A stretch of DNA of 64,000 nucleotides, from contig CAWGKW010000001.1 of assembly GCA_963823275.1 (NCBI GenBank), positions 186,001-250,000 on the forward strand, given 5' to 3'. Position 1 is the stretch's first letter, and every line of letters begins with the position of its first letter. The notes under the pieces were generated by a model, which worked only from the letters and a program-made list of their open reading frames with translations, made no database searches and had not been told where the DNA came from. A program made the translations under genes and the position numbers. Source of the stretch: RHKX01 sp963823275 (GTDB lineage Bacteria > Actinomycetota > Thermoleophilia > Solirubrobacterales > 70-9). Positions 45,655 through 54,218 of the stretch are shown here, one piece after another.

Positions 45655-46442
45655 ACGCCCGCGCCCGCGCCGCCGCGGCCCTCGCCGCCGGCGAACCGCG
45701 CGGCTCCCTTGAGGCCGGTGGCGACCGACTCGATGCCCAGCGCCGCCTCGAACCTCAGGCTCTCCTCGAGCGGCAGCGTCGATCCCTCGATCGCGGAGCG
45801 CCGGTCGGAGAGCATCGTCGGCTGCGGGAAGCGGGCGAGGCCCTCGCCGATCTCGATCGCACGATCGAGGTGCGCACCCTCGTCGACGACCTCGGTGAGC
45901 AGCCCCCAATCGAGCGCCTCATCGGTCTCGATGATCCGTCCCGTGAGGATCAGGTCGAGAGCGCGGCCCAGGCCGACGATGCGAGGCAGTCGCAATGTCC
46001 CGCCGTCGATCAACGGCACGCCCCAGCGGCGCTCGGGGTAGCCGAGGTGCGAGCCGCGCGTGGCGATTCGCAGGTCACACCAGAGCGCCAGCTCCAGGCC
46101 GCCGGCAAGGCACCAGCCGCTGATCGCTGCGATCGTCGGTTTGGTGGTCGTCAGCCGCGTGAAGCCCATCGGGCCCTCGGGGCGGCCTGCCACCTGCTCG
46201 ACGATCTCCTCGGGGACGTCGGGCCCGGCCTCCGCCAGGGCCTTCAGATCGGCGCCCGCGCAGAAGGCCTGCTCGCCCGCGCCGGTGAGCACCATCACGC
46301 GAGCGTCGTCGTCAGCCTCGAATCGCCTCAGGCCCTCCAACAGCTCACCCGCGGTCACCGCATCGACGGCGTTACGGCGCTCGGGTCTCTCGATGGTCAG
46401 GATCGCGGTGCTGCCGCGAACCTCGTAGCTGACCTGCTCCAC
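45651..46442 (-). CDS. Enoyl-CoA hydratase/isomerase (crotonase) family protein
   Basis: 263 residues. Oxyanion-hole residues in AFCAGADLKAL and SGWCLAGGLELALWCDLRIA; catalytic Glu positions in GGLEL and LGYPERRWGVP are present, as in genuine hydratases. Probably works in fatty-acid breakdown with the acyl-CoA dehydrogenases in the window. C-terminus ends in a Gly/Ala-rich tail. GTG start at 46442. Confidence 0.9.
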   Translation of the reverse strand: MEQVSYEVRGSTAILTIERPERRNAVDAVTAGELLEGLRRFEADDDARVMVLTGAGEQAFCAGADLKALAEAGPDVPEEIVEQVAGRPEGPMGFTRLTTTKPTIAAISGWCLAGGLELALWCDLRIATRGSHLGYPERRWGVPLIDGGTLRLPRIVGLGRALDLILTGRIIETDEALDWGLLTEVVDEGAHLDRAIEIGEGLARFPQPTMLSDRRSAIEGSTLPLEESLRFEAALGIESVATGLKGAARFAGGEGRGGAGAGV

Positions 46443-46478
46443 CCGGCAATCGTATGCCGGTCCGGTCGGCGGGTGTCG

Positions 46479-47108
46479 TCAGCCCGTCCTCTGGCTCTGC
46501 CAGCTCTTCAGCTCCGGCAGCGGGTCGATCGCGGTTCCGTAAGGGTCTTTGCCCTGGCGGATCTCGAAGTGCAGGTGGGCGCCGTCGCAGGAGCCGGTGC
46601 AGCCGAGTCGGCCGACCTGCTCGCCGGGCGCCAGCTTCTCTCCGGCCTTGACGGCGGCCGGCTCGAGCATGTGCATGTAGACGAAGGTCCGCTTGCTCTC
46701 CGGTTCGTACAGCGCCGCCCAGTTGCCGCGGCCTGAGTCGGAGCCGGTCTCGACCACCTCGGTCGTGGTCGGGGAGATGACGGGCGTGCCCTCCGGGGCG
46801 AACATGTCCTGACCCTCATGGGTTCGCATGCCGCCACCGCCGAAGAGGTTGATCTCGGTGCCGTAGTCGACCTTCGCCTGGACCGGGTTGAACGGGCCTG
46901 TGGGCTGGGCGTCCAGCCCGGCCCCGAAGCCCGCGATCAGGGCCGCGATACCTGCGGGTGAATATCCCTGGACGGGCTGGCGGCCCCCCGCCGACTCGTC
47001 GGCCGAGGGTGCGGCGAGCGCCGTGGCGGGGAGTGCGAGCGCCACTGCGACGACGAGGCGCGCGGCGCCCCCCTGCTTGGAGATTCTGGGTTTCGGAAGG
47101 TTCCGCAT
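46479..47108 (-). CDS. Secreted M23-family peptidoglycan endopeptidase
   Basis: 209 residues from ATG 47108 (TTG 47129 possible). Signal peptide (ARLVVAVALALPATALA) at ~14-33. Zinc motifs: MRTHEGQDMFAPEGTPV (HxxxD) and DGAHLHFEIRQG (HxH). LytM/lysostaphin-like domain occupies most of the mature protein. It cuts peptide cross-links. A perfect CRP-type box lies 85 bases upstream of the start codon. Confidence 0.9.
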   Translation of the reverse strand: MRNLPKPRISKQGGAARLVVAVALALPATALAAPSADESAGGRQPVQGYSPAGIAALIAGFGAGLDAQPTGPFNPVQAKVDYGTEINLFGGGGMRTHEGQDMFAPEGTPVISPTTTEVVETGSDSGRGNWAALYEPESKRTFVYMHMLEPAAVKAGEKLAPGEQVGRLGCTGSCDGAHLHFEIRQGKDPYGTAIDPLPELKSWQSQRTG

Positions 47109-47192
47109 GGTGAGGGCCCGCGCCTCCAACGGAAGGTCGGAGGGACGGGCTTCGCGTGCAACTACCCGAATCCTTCCAAAGTATTAGCAAAA

Positions 47193-47208
47193 TGTGAGCA
47201 AGGTCACA
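47193..47208. promoter_or_regulatory. CRP/FNR-type operator (site 2)
   Basis: TGTGA-GCAAGG-TCACA, an exact consensus match upstream of the M23 gene only; TAATAC (about 47181-47186, minus strand) could be the -10. Second wall-hydrolase gene in the window with this box. Confidence 0.72.
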
Positions 47209-47274
47209 CAGGCGTGGGAAGGAACACCCAGGCGGGCGAAGGCGGGATCCGACTGGAGCAGGCGGGGCCGGCTG

Positions 47275-47541
47275 CTACGGGCGGCTGACGCGCTCGAGCT
47301 GCTCGCGCATGCGTTCCCTGCGACCCTCGAGCTTCGCCTGAATCAGGGAGAAGACGATGGGAATCAGCATGAACAGGGCGATCACACCGAAGCAGAAGAA
47401 CGTGACGCTCTTGTCGGTGGTCCGCCCGCCGAGGCCGACGCCGTCGGCTGCCATTGCGGCCGGGGCGATCACCAGTGCGGCCACCGCAATCGCGGTGAAG
47501 GTCGCGGCAATCCGTGAGCGGGTGCGTCGAAGGGCGTGCAC
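47275..47541 (-). CDS. Small membrane protein with cleavable leader
   Basis: 88 residues. Signal-like segment (FTAIAVAALVIAPAAMA) then a single transmembrane helix (FFCFGVIALFMLIPIVFSLI) and a basic/acidic cytoplasmic tail (KLEGRRERMREQLERV). Type I topology is likely. No known family. The stop is 66 bases upstream of the CRP box, so it is not obviously in the M23 operon. Confidence 0.65.
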   Translation of the reverse strand: MHALRRTRSRIAATFTAIAVAALVIAPAAMAADGVGLGGRTTDKSVTFFCFGVIALFMLIPIVFSLIQAKLEGRRERMREQLERVSRP

Positions 47542-47694
47542 GGGTCGGAACGATAGCGCCTGGGTCCACGTGTTGCGGAGTGCGGGCCCTGCCCAGGGAT
47601 TCGCCCCGTCGGGGGGGGTCGGTCCGGCTGGGGAGGGGAGGACCTGGACTCCAGGTCACCGTTCACCCCCCTACCGAGGGACCGAGATGAACCC

Positions 47695-47737
47695 GATTGG
47701 CAGCGAACGGCGCGTACAGCGCCGCTATCTGCCAATC
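47695..47737. repeat. Nested palindrome
   Basis: GATTGGCAG..CTGCCAATC enclosing CGGCGC-GTACA-GCGCCG. It is preceded by an ACCTGG-ACT-CCAGGT hairpin (47642-47656). Lies in the gene-free 578-base stretch 47542-48119. Confidence 0.7.
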
Positions 47738-47785
47738 GTCGGCCTCCGCCGAGCCGGACACCACCTTCCCGCGCCCAACTACCTG

Positions 47786-47885
47786 TGCCGAGCGGCAACA
47801 CCCAACGGTCCGACCAGAGCGGACGCGAGCGGAGCATCTGGTCGGGGTTGTCCAAGCGGACGCGAAGCGGAGCATTCCCTCGGGG
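47786..47885. repeat. R-family palindromic repeats, two further units
   Basis: Unit 4 (47786-47845): hairpin TGCCGAGCGGCA, then arms CCGACCAGA/TCTGGTCGG around AGCGGACGCGAGCGGAGCA-type core. Unit 5 (47854-47885) keeps the core (AAGCGGACGCGAAGCGGAGC) but lacks an obvious left arm. Same family as 32809-33124; arms again complementary while sequence differs. The rest of 47542-48119 shows no gene. Confidence 0.82.
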
Positions 47886-47997
47886 TTATCCGTCCCACAA
47901 CGAAAGCGCGCGGCCCAGGGGCAGGAGGAGGCCGCGCGCCGCACGGGGATGCGCTCCCGTGCTGAGGATCAGAATTGCCGTTCGCGGGCTGGAGGCG

Positions 47998-48042
47998 GTG
48001 AAGATCCGGCAACGGGCATGTGAAAATCCTGTGATCGAGGTC
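47998..48042 (+). promoter_or_regulatory. Degenerate PHO-box-like repeat before the response regulator
   Basis: GTGAA-type units at 47998, 48020 and (GTGAT) 48031 fall on an 11-base register; the unit expected at 48009 is not conserved. The pair TGTGAAAATCC/TGTGATCGAGG is direct-repeat-like. Weaker than the sites at 48962 and 55137. Confidence 0.4.
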
Positions 48043-48119
48043 GGAAAACGACGAAATGTGGTCCCGGTGGGGGTACGATTGAGTTCGTGGTCGCGCCCCG
48101 CTTCGGGTCGGCCCTGAAT

Positions 48120-48932
48120 ATGAGCTCCTCAACGGGAACACTCAGAGTCGCGGTCATCGACCGTGACGGTGCCTTTCTCAAGGTGCTCGGCAATCGGCTC
48201 GACGCCGCCGGCTGGCAGTACCGCGTTCTCGGCGGCCTGGTGCCGGCGGAGGAGCTGGTCGCGATGAAGATCAACGCGCTGGTCCTCGATATGACCGTTC
48301 TGCCGCCCGAGGATGCATGGCCGTTTCTGGAGCGGGTCTGCGGGTTGCTGCCCGGCCTCGGGGTGATCATCTGCACCAACGAGTCGACCGTCGCCCAGCG
48401 GGTGCGGGGCCTCCGCCTCGGCGCCGATGATTGGGTCTCCAAGCCGTGCCATCCCGAGGAGGTGATGGCGAGGATCGAGTCGGTCGTCCGCCGCCGCCGC
48501 CGCCGCAAGTCCGGCGAGGAGGAACGCGGTCCGCTGGTGGTCGGCGAGCTCGAGATCCGCGCCGACCAGTACCAGGCGTTCGTCTCCGGTCGCAGCGCCG
48601 ATCTGACCCGCCGCGAGTTCGAACTTCTCCAGGCCCTATCGGATGCGGCCGGCAGCGTGATCGAGCGCGGGGAGATATATCGGCGCGTCTGGGGCTACGA
48701 GATGGCCCACGGCGATCGGTCCGTCGACGTCTTCATCCGCAAGCTCAGGATCAAGCTCGAGCACCGCTCACCCGGCTGGTCCTACATCCACACCCACTTC
48801 GGGATCGGGTATCGCTTCGACCCCGAGCCGCACGACGCGTCGGCCACAGGCTCGCCCGTCGAACTTGCTGGATCCGACCCCACGAGCGACCAGGCCGAAG
48901 CGCCCGCGCTTCAGCCCGCAATCGACGCCTGA
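48120..48932 (+). CDS. PhoB/OmpR-family response regulator, likely phosphate regulator
   Basis: About 270 residues (GTG at 48087 is an alternative). Receiver: VAVIDRDGAF, phospho-acceptor in ALVLDMTVLPPE, Lys in DDWVSKPCHPEEV. A basic linker (RRRRRRK) leads to a winged-helix domain (LTRREFELLQAL, IYRRVWGYE, VDVFIRKLRIKLEHRSPGWSYIHTHFGIGYRF), an OmpR-type DNA binder. Position directly upstream of pst suggests PhoP/RegX3-like control. No sensor kinase gene is next to it. C-terminus carries a ~30-residue tail. Confidence 0.88.
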   Translation: MSSSTGTLRVAVIDRDGAFLKVLGNRLDAAGWQYRVLGGLVPAEELVAMKINALVLDMTVLPPEDAWPFLERVCGLLPGLGVIICTNESTVAQRVRGLRLGADDWVSKPCHPEEVMARIESVVRRRRRRKSGEEERGPLVVGELEIRADQYQAFVSGRSADLTRREFELLQALSDAAGSVIERGEIYRRVWGYEMAHGDRSVDVFIRKLRIKLEHRSPGWSYIHTHFGIGYRFDPEPHDASATGSPVELAGSDPTSDQAEAPALQPAIDA

Positions 48933-48961
48933 AGCGCGGAGCTCACGCCTGCTGCCTCGGC

Positions 48962-48983
48962 GTTCACATCTTTTTCACACGGC
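48962..48983 (+). promoter_or_regulatory. PHO box of the pst promoter
   Basis: Two direct units 11 bases apart: GTTCACATCTT and TTTCACACGGC, the actinobacterial PHO-box form (compare Streptomyces GTTCACC). About 83 bases before pstS; a TAACAA -10-like hexamer lies at 48997-49002. Confidence 0.75.
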
Positions 48984-49065
48984 GAGCACAACGCCGTAAC
49001 AAGATTGCTGCCCCCCCCTGGGACCCTCCTCTCCATATGTCAAACGAACAAGGAGTCAACCTCTA

Positions 49066-50037
49066 GTGACCTCACGCAAGTTCATTGCCTTGAGCGCGAG
49101 CGTCGGAATCCTCGCCGTCGGCGTTACCGCCTGCGGTAGCAGCGACGACACGAGCTCAGATTCTTCAACGCCTTCCGGCCTTTCCGGGTCGCTCAACATC
49201 GACGGCTCGAGCACGGTCGGTCCGCTGACCCAGGCTGTAGCCGAGCAGTTCAACGCCGACAACCCCGACGTCGAGATCTCGGTCGGCGAGTCCGGGACCG
49301 GTGGCGGCTTCGAGAAGTTCTGCGCCGGCGAGACCGTCATGAACGACGCCTCACGCCCGATCGAGCCCGAGGAGGAGGCCCTCTGTAAGGACGGTGGGGT
49401 CAACTACGAGGAGGTCCAGGTCGCCAATGACGCCCTGACCGTCGTCCTCAACCCCGCCAACCCGGTGACCTGTCTGACGGTCGACCAGCTCGCTCAGATT
49501 TGGAACCCCGATAACCCCGTCAACAGCTGGTCGGACGTGACCGGCCTGGATGCCAGCTTCGATGCTGACATCGAGCGATTCGGCCCCGGCACGGATTCCG
49601 GCACCTTCGACTATTTCACCGGTGCGGTGAACGGCGAAGAGGGAGTCCAGACCAAGGACTACAACAACGTCGGTGAGGACGACAACCAGACGGTGACCGG
49701 CGTCGAGGGTTCCGAGGGTGGGATCGGCTACTTCGGCTACTCCTACTTCACGGAGAACTCGAGCGGCCTCAAGGCCGCGGAGATCGACGGTGGGGATGGC
49801 TGTGTCGCCCCCTCCGAGGAGACCGTTCAGGACGGTACCTACAAGCCGCTCGGACGCGAGCTGTTCACGTACGTCAACACGGACATGCTGGCGAGCAACT
49901 CCGCCCTCCAGCCGTTCGCCGAGTACTACGTCGACAACGCGATCGACATCGCTCCCCAGGTCTCGTTCATCCCGATGACTGAAGAGCAGCAGTCGGCCGC
50001 CGCATCGGTGGTCGCAGAGGGCGCTCCGAGCAACTAG
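49066..50037 (+). CDS. pstS: Phosphate ABC transporter substrate-binding lipoprotein
   Basis: 323 residues, GTG with AAGGAG 8 bases ahead. Lipobox GVTACGSS. Phosphate-site motifs: DGSSTVGPLTQAV, GESGTGGGFEKFC, NDASRPI, GTDSGTFDYFTG. High-affinity phosphate capture outside the membrane. First gene of pstSCAB-phoU. Confidence 0.96.
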   Translation: MTSRKFIALSASVGILAVGVTACGSSDDTSSDSSTPSGLSGSLNIDGSSTVGPLTQAVAEQFNADNPDVEISVGESGTGGGFEKFCAGETVMNDASRPIEPEEEALCKDGGVNYEEVQVANDALTVVLNPANPVTCLTVDQLAQIWNPDNPVNSWSDVTGLDASFDADIERFGPGTDSGTFDYFTGAVNGEEGVQTKDYNNVGEDDNQTVTGVEGSEGGIGYFGYSYFTENSSGLKAAEIDGGDGCVAPSEETVQDGTYKPLGRELFTYVNTDMLASNSALQPFAEYYVDNAIDIAPQVSFIPMTEEQQSAAASVVAEGAPSN

Positions 50038-50062
50038 CTCGGCGCCCCCTCAAGTAGACGAA

Positions 50063-51022
50063 ATGCAAGCGAGCGACATCGCGGCCTCCGGCCCGGCGGC
50101 TTTCACAAAGCCCCGGCTGGAGGCCACGAGTCATCGCTACGGCGAGAAGTTCGTCATCGGGCTGCTCGGCGCCTGTGCAATCGTGTCGGTGGTCACGACC
50201 ACCGCGATTGTGATCTCGCTGTTCGTGCCCACGGTCGAGTTCTTCGGGGACGTCCCGATCAAGGACTTCCTGTTCGGGACCGACTGGGGCCCGACCTTCA
50301 CTCCCCCGACCTTCGGCGTGCTGCCGATCGTGGTCGGCACGCTCAGCATCACGTTCTGGTCACTGCTCTTCGCGATCCCGATCGGGATCGGATCGGCCCT
50401 TTACCTGAGCGAGTACGCGAGCCCGCGGGCCCGCAAGTTCTTCAAGCCGATCCTCGAGGTCCTCGCGGGTGTGCCGACGGTGGCCTTCGGGTTCTTCGCG
50501 CTCGTCTTCATCACCCCTCAGCTCCAGAAGATCTGGCCGGGCTTCCTCGGCGACGGCCCTGGGATCTTCAGTGCGCTCGCCGGCGGCCTCGCGATCGGCC
50601 TGCTGATCGTGCCGATCATCGCCACGGTCTCCGAGGACGCGATGAGCGCCGTCCCCAACGGTTTGCGCGAGGGTGCCTACGCGCTCGGTGCCACGAAGTC
50701 CAAGGTCGCGAGCCGGGTGGTGTTTCCGGCGGCCCTTTCGGGCGTGGTCGCGTCCATCGTGCTCGCATCCTCCCGCGCGATCGGCGAGACGATGGTCGTG
50801 TTGCTCGCCGCGGGTAACACCCCTAACCTGACCTTCAACCCGGTGGAGCCGATCCAGGCGATGACCGCCTTCATCGCCACCACGGCGACCGGCGACATCG
50901 CGACCGGGACGATCACGTATAAGACGGTGTTCGCGGTGGCGATGCTGCTCTTTCTGATGACGCTGCTGATGAACATCCTCTCGATCAGGCTGGTTCGCAA
51001 GTACCGCGAGGTCTACGAATGA
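50063..51022 (+). CDS. pstC: Phosphate ABC transporter permease
   Basis: 319 residues, six hydrophobic segments. PstC-type EAA loop MSAVPNGLREGAYALGATK, and SRAIGETMVVLLAAG near the C-terminus. Forms the channel with PstA. The gap from pstS is 25 bases; overlaps pstA by 4. Confidence 0.95.
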   Translation: MQASDIAASGPAAFTKPRLEATSHRYGEKFVIGLLGACAIVSVVTTTAIVISLFVPTVEFFGDVPIKDFLFGTDWGPTFTPPTFGVLPIVVGTLSITFWSLLFAIPIGIGSALYLSEYASPRARKFFKPILEVLAGVPTVAFGFFALVFITPQLQKIWPGFLGDGPGIFSALAGGLAIGLLIVPIIATVSEDAMSAVPNGLREGAYALGATKSKVASRVVFPAALSGVVASIVLASSRAIGETMVVLLAAGNTPNLTFNPVEPIQAMTAFIATTATGDIATGTITYKTVFAVAMLLFLMTLLMNILSIRLVRKYREVYE

Positions 51023-51957
51023 GCGACGGTTTCGAGCCCAAGACGGCCCGAGCGCAGATCGCGATTGCCGGGGCCAGGGGAGCGACCGCGGGGGTGCTCA
51101 GCGATCAGCCCCGCAAGGACGTGATCCGCAACTCGGTCTTCGCGTCCCTGCTGTTCCTCGCGATCGCTATCGCACTCGTGGCCTTGGCGGTTCTGATCGG
51201 CGACAATCTGATCAAGGGCTGGCCGCGGCTGAACATGGACCTGCTGACGAACGGCACCTCCTCGATACCGGCGAACGCTGGCCTGCACTCGGCGATCATC
51301 GGCACCCTCTGGATCATGGCTTTCGTGATCCTCTTCATCATTCCGATTGGGGTCGGCGCAGCGGTCTTCCTCGAGGAGTACGCCGACAAAGACGGGCGCT
51401 TCGCGAGGGTGGTCGAGGTGAACATCCAGAACCTCGCGGCCGTGCCCTCGATCATCTACGGACTCTTGGGCCTCGCCTTCATCGCTCGCGGGCCGTTGGA
51501 CCTCGGCTTCACGGTGATCACCGCATCGATCACCCTCGCTCTGCTCGTGCTTCCGGTTGTCATCCTCGTGGGGCGAGAAGCAATCCGGGCGGTTCCGCCC
51601 TCGATCCGGGAGGGTTCTATGGCTCTTGGAGCGACCCGTCTGCAAACCACCCGCAAGCAGATCCTCCCGGCGGCGATTCCAGGAATCGCAACCGGCGTGA
51701 TCCTCGCCATCTCACGCGCGATTGGCGAGACGGCCGTGTTGATCCCGCTGGGCGCTGCGACCTTCGTCACGTTCGACCCGAGCGGGCCGACGAGCGGTTT
51801 CACGGCCATACCCTTGGTGGTCTTCAACTGGGTCAAGCAGCCCCAGCCGGAGTTCCAGGTCCTCGCGGCCGCTGGGATCATCGTCCTGCTTGCGGTCCTG
51901 ATCGCGATGAACTCCTTTGCCATCTGGTTGAGGAATCACTATGAACAACGTTGGTAG
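51019..51957 (+). CDS. pstA: Phosphate ABC transporter permease
   Basis: 312 residues. IRAVPPSIREGSMALGATRLQ is the PstA EAA loop, and SRAIGETAVLIPLGA follows. Six membrane segments after a ~35-residue cytoplasmic N-terminus. Its end overlaps pstB by 17 bases. Confidence 0.95.
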   Translation: MSDGFEPKTARAQIAIAGARGATAGVLSDQPRKDVIRNSVFASLLFLAIAIALVALAVLIGDNLIKGWPRLNMDLLTNGTSSIPANAGLHSAIIGTLWIMAFVILFIIPIGVGAAVFLEEYADKDGRFARVVEVNIQNLAAVPSIIYGLLGLAFIARGPLDLGFTVITASITLALLVLPVVILVGREAIRAVPPSIREGSMALGATRLQTTRKQILPAAIPGIATGVILAISRAIGETAVLIPLGAATFVTFDPSGPTSGFTAIPLVVFNWVKQPQPEFQVLAAAGIIVLLAVLIAMNSFAIWLRNHYEQRW

Positions 51958-52876
51958 GAGAACGGAGTTGAGCGAACTGACTGAGGAAAGATTCAGCGAA
52001 CCTGCGGACGCCGGTAAACCTGGAAAGGCCCCGTCGGACGAGCAAGCGATCGCCGTGCAGCCGGATCGATTCCATGTGGCCGGCGACATCACCACGCTAG
52101 AGAAGGTCTTCGAGCTGCAGGACATCTCCGTCTCCTATGGCGAAGCGCCGGCGGTCCAAGACGTCTCGATGGACGTCTTCAAGAACGAGGTGACCGCCCT
52201 GATCGGTCCCTCGGGTTGCGGCAAGAGCACGTTGATCCGTTGCTTGAACCGGATGAATGACCTGGTTCCCAGCGCCAGGGTCACCGGCAGGCTGCTCTAC
52301 CACGGCGAGGACCTCTACGGCCCCAAGGTCGACCCGGTCCAGGTCCGCAAACTCATCGGCATGGTCTTCCAGAAGCCCAACCCGTTCCCGAAGTCGATCT
52401 ACGACAACATCGCCTTCGGCCCCAGGGTGCTCGGCATGAAGGGCGACATGGACGAGATCGTCGAGAAGGCTCTCCGCAGCGCGGCGCTCTGGGACGAGGC
52501 GAAGGATCGGCTGGACTCGAACGCGTTCGGCATGTCGGGCGGGCAACAGCAGCGACTCTGCATTGCGCGCTGCATCGCCGTCGAGCCCGACGTGATCCTG
52601 ATGGACGAGCCCTGCTCTGCGTTGGACCCGATCTCGACCGGCAAGATCGAGGATCTGATGATGGAGCTCAAGCGCGACTTCTCGATCGTGATCGTGACCC
52701 ACAACATGCAGCAGGCGGCGCGCGTTTCCGATCGCACCGCGTTTCTGATGGTCGAGCTCGACTCGACCGAGCAGAATCGCTGGGGCCGCATCGTCGAGTA
52801 CGACGCAACGCAGAAGATCTTCACCAATCCGTCGGATCCTCGAACCGAGGACTACGTAAGCGGAAAGGTGGGCTAG
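51941..52876 (+). CDS. pstB: Phosphate ABC transporter ATP-binding protein
   Basis: 311 residues, longer than the usual ~255 because of a ~55-residue N-terminal extension. Walker A IGPSGCGKSTLIRC, FQKPNPFPKSIYDN, signature MSGGQQQRLCIARCIA, Walker B VILMDEPCSALDPIS and switch THNMQQAARVSD. ATP hydrolysis drives phosphate import. Confidence 0.97.
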   Translation: MNNVGRRTELSELTEERFSEPADAGKPGKAPSDEQAIAVQPDRFHVAGDITTLEKVFELQDISVSYGEAPAVQDVSMDVFKNEVTALIGPSGCGKSTLIRCLNRMNDLVPSARVTGRLLYHGEDLYGPKVDPVQVRKLIGMVFQKPNPFPKSIYDNIAFGPRVLGMKGDMDEIVEKALRSAALWDEAKDRLDSNAFGMSGGQQQRLCIARCIAVEPDVILMDEPCSALDPISTGKIEDLMMELKRDFSIVIVTHNMQQAARVSDRTAFLMVELDSTEQNRWGRIVEYDATQKIFTNPSDPRTEDYVSGKVG

Positions 52877-52879
52877 TAG

Positions 52880-53575
52880 ATGGCCCAGACCCGACATCAG
52901 TATCAGGCGGAACTCGATTCGCTCGAGCGGCTCGCGCTCGGGGGTATCGACCTCGTGGTCGAGACGCTCGCCCGAACGATCGAGGCGCTCGAGCACAGCG
53001 ACATCGAACTGGCGCAGTTAGTGATGGCCGACGACGATCGGATTGACGGCCGCTACCTCGAGGTCCATCAATCGATCCTCACCCTGCTCGCGACGCAGGG
53101 TCCGGTGGCCGGGGATCTTCGACTGATCGCCGCGCTCCTGCACCTGATCAAGTCGGTCGAGCGCATGGGGGATCAGTGCGTGAACATCGCAAAGCTGATT
53201 CCGCTGACCGGCCACGAGCCTCCTACCGACGCGCGCATGCTTCGCAATGTGGGGACCATGGGCAAGCAGGTCAAGGCGTTGCTGAACCAGTCCAAGGAGG
53301 CATTCGCCACTCGTGATGTCGAACTCGCTCGCGATCTCGTTCGCGGCGACGACATCGTCGACAACCTGAACCGCGATTGCTTTCGCCTTGCGATCGAGAT
53401 CGGCGATGAAGTGGACAGGCGCGAGTGGGGAATGACGATGCTGCTGGCCGCTCGGGCGCTGGAGCGGATGGGTGACAACGCGGTCGACATCGGCGAGCAG
53501 GCAGTGTTCGTCGTCACCGGGCTGTTCGAGGAGTTCGAGGACGCCTCACACCCGGAGGCGACGGCGGCCCACTAG
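52880..53575 (+). CDS. phoU: Phosphate-signalling protein PhoU
   Basis: 231 residues. Two three-helix PhoU bundles: ELAQLVMADDDRIDGRYLEVHQ and RDVELARDLVRGDDIVDNLNRD with metal-cluster Asp/Glu; RMGDQCVNIAKL and RMGDNAVDIGEQ mark the paired E/DxxxD-type motifs. Downstream of pstB by 3 bases; represses the regulator when phosphate is ample (family knowledge). Confidence 0.95.
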   Translation: MAQTRHQYQAELDSLERLALGGIDLVVETLARTIEALEHSDIELAQLVMADDDRIDGRYLEVHQSILTLLATQGPVAGDLRLIAALLHLIKSVERMGDQCVNIAKLIPLTGHEPPTDARMLRNVGTMGKQVKALLNQSKEAFATRDVELARDLVRGDDIVDNLNRDCFRLAIEIGDEVDRREWGMTMLLAARALERMGDNAVDIGEQAVFVVTGLFEEFEDASHPEATAAH

Positions 53576-53582
53576 CGGCCGG

Positions 53583-54218
53583 ATGTCGAGAACCGGCCGA
53601 CTCGCCTTCGGCGCAAAGCCGCCGCAAGCTCAGATGTTCGGTCTGCTGCGCAGCGGGGGCCATAATCTCGCGAACGCGGCGACCGTCCTCGATGAACTGC
53701 TGCGAACCTGGCCGGAGGATCGCGGGCTCAGGGCTGAGATCACCCGCCTTGAGCACGAGGGCGATCGCCTGACCCACAAGATCGTCAAGCAGCTGCGCGA
53801 CAGCAGGCTCGGCCCCTTCGACCGTGAGGACATCCACAGTCTCGCCGGGGCCATCGACGATGTCGTCGACGACATCGAGGAGGTCTCCGAGCAGCTCGTG
53901 ATCAAGCACGTGGAGGCGCCGATGTCGCAGGCTCAGCAGCTTGCCGGGGTGCTCAGAGACAGCTCCCGCGCCCTTTCAGGCGCTCTCGATTCGCTCGAGA
54001 CCCTGGACGGCGTCGACGAGCGGCTGGCGGAGATCCGCGAGCTCGAGCAGGAGGGCGACCGGATCTACCGGGGCGCCCTCGCCTCACTCTTCGACGGGGC
54101 GATCGACCCGATGTTCGTGCTCCGCTGGAAGGACATCTACGCGGCGCTCGAGGAGGGCATCGATCGCTGCCGGACCGCCGGCCACAGCGTCGAGAGCATC
54201 GTCGTCAAGCACTCGTAG
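53583..54218 (+). CDS. DUF47/PhoU-like (Pit accessory-type) protein
   Basis: About 211 residues, 7 bases after phoU. LEHEGDRLTHKIVKQL and ELEQEGDRIYRGALASLF are the DUF47 paired motifs, with DREDIHSLAGAIDDVVDDIEEV central. These proteins usually sit beside a Pit low-affinity phosphate transporter, yet no pit gene is nearby; here the gene trails pst/phoU. Cytoplasmic four-helix-type protein. Converges with the TIM-barrel remnant (14-base overlap). Confidence 0.9.
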   Translation: MSRTGRLAFGAKPPQAQMFGLLRSGGHNLANAATVLDELLRTWPEDRGLRAEITRLEHEGDRLTHKIVKQLRDSRLGPFDREDIHSLAGAIDDVVDDIEEVSEQLVIKHVEAPMSQAQQLAGVLRDSSRALSGALDSLETLDGVDERLAEIRELEQEGDRIYRGALASLFDGAIDPMFVLRWKDIYAALEEGIDRCRTAGHSVESIVVKHS

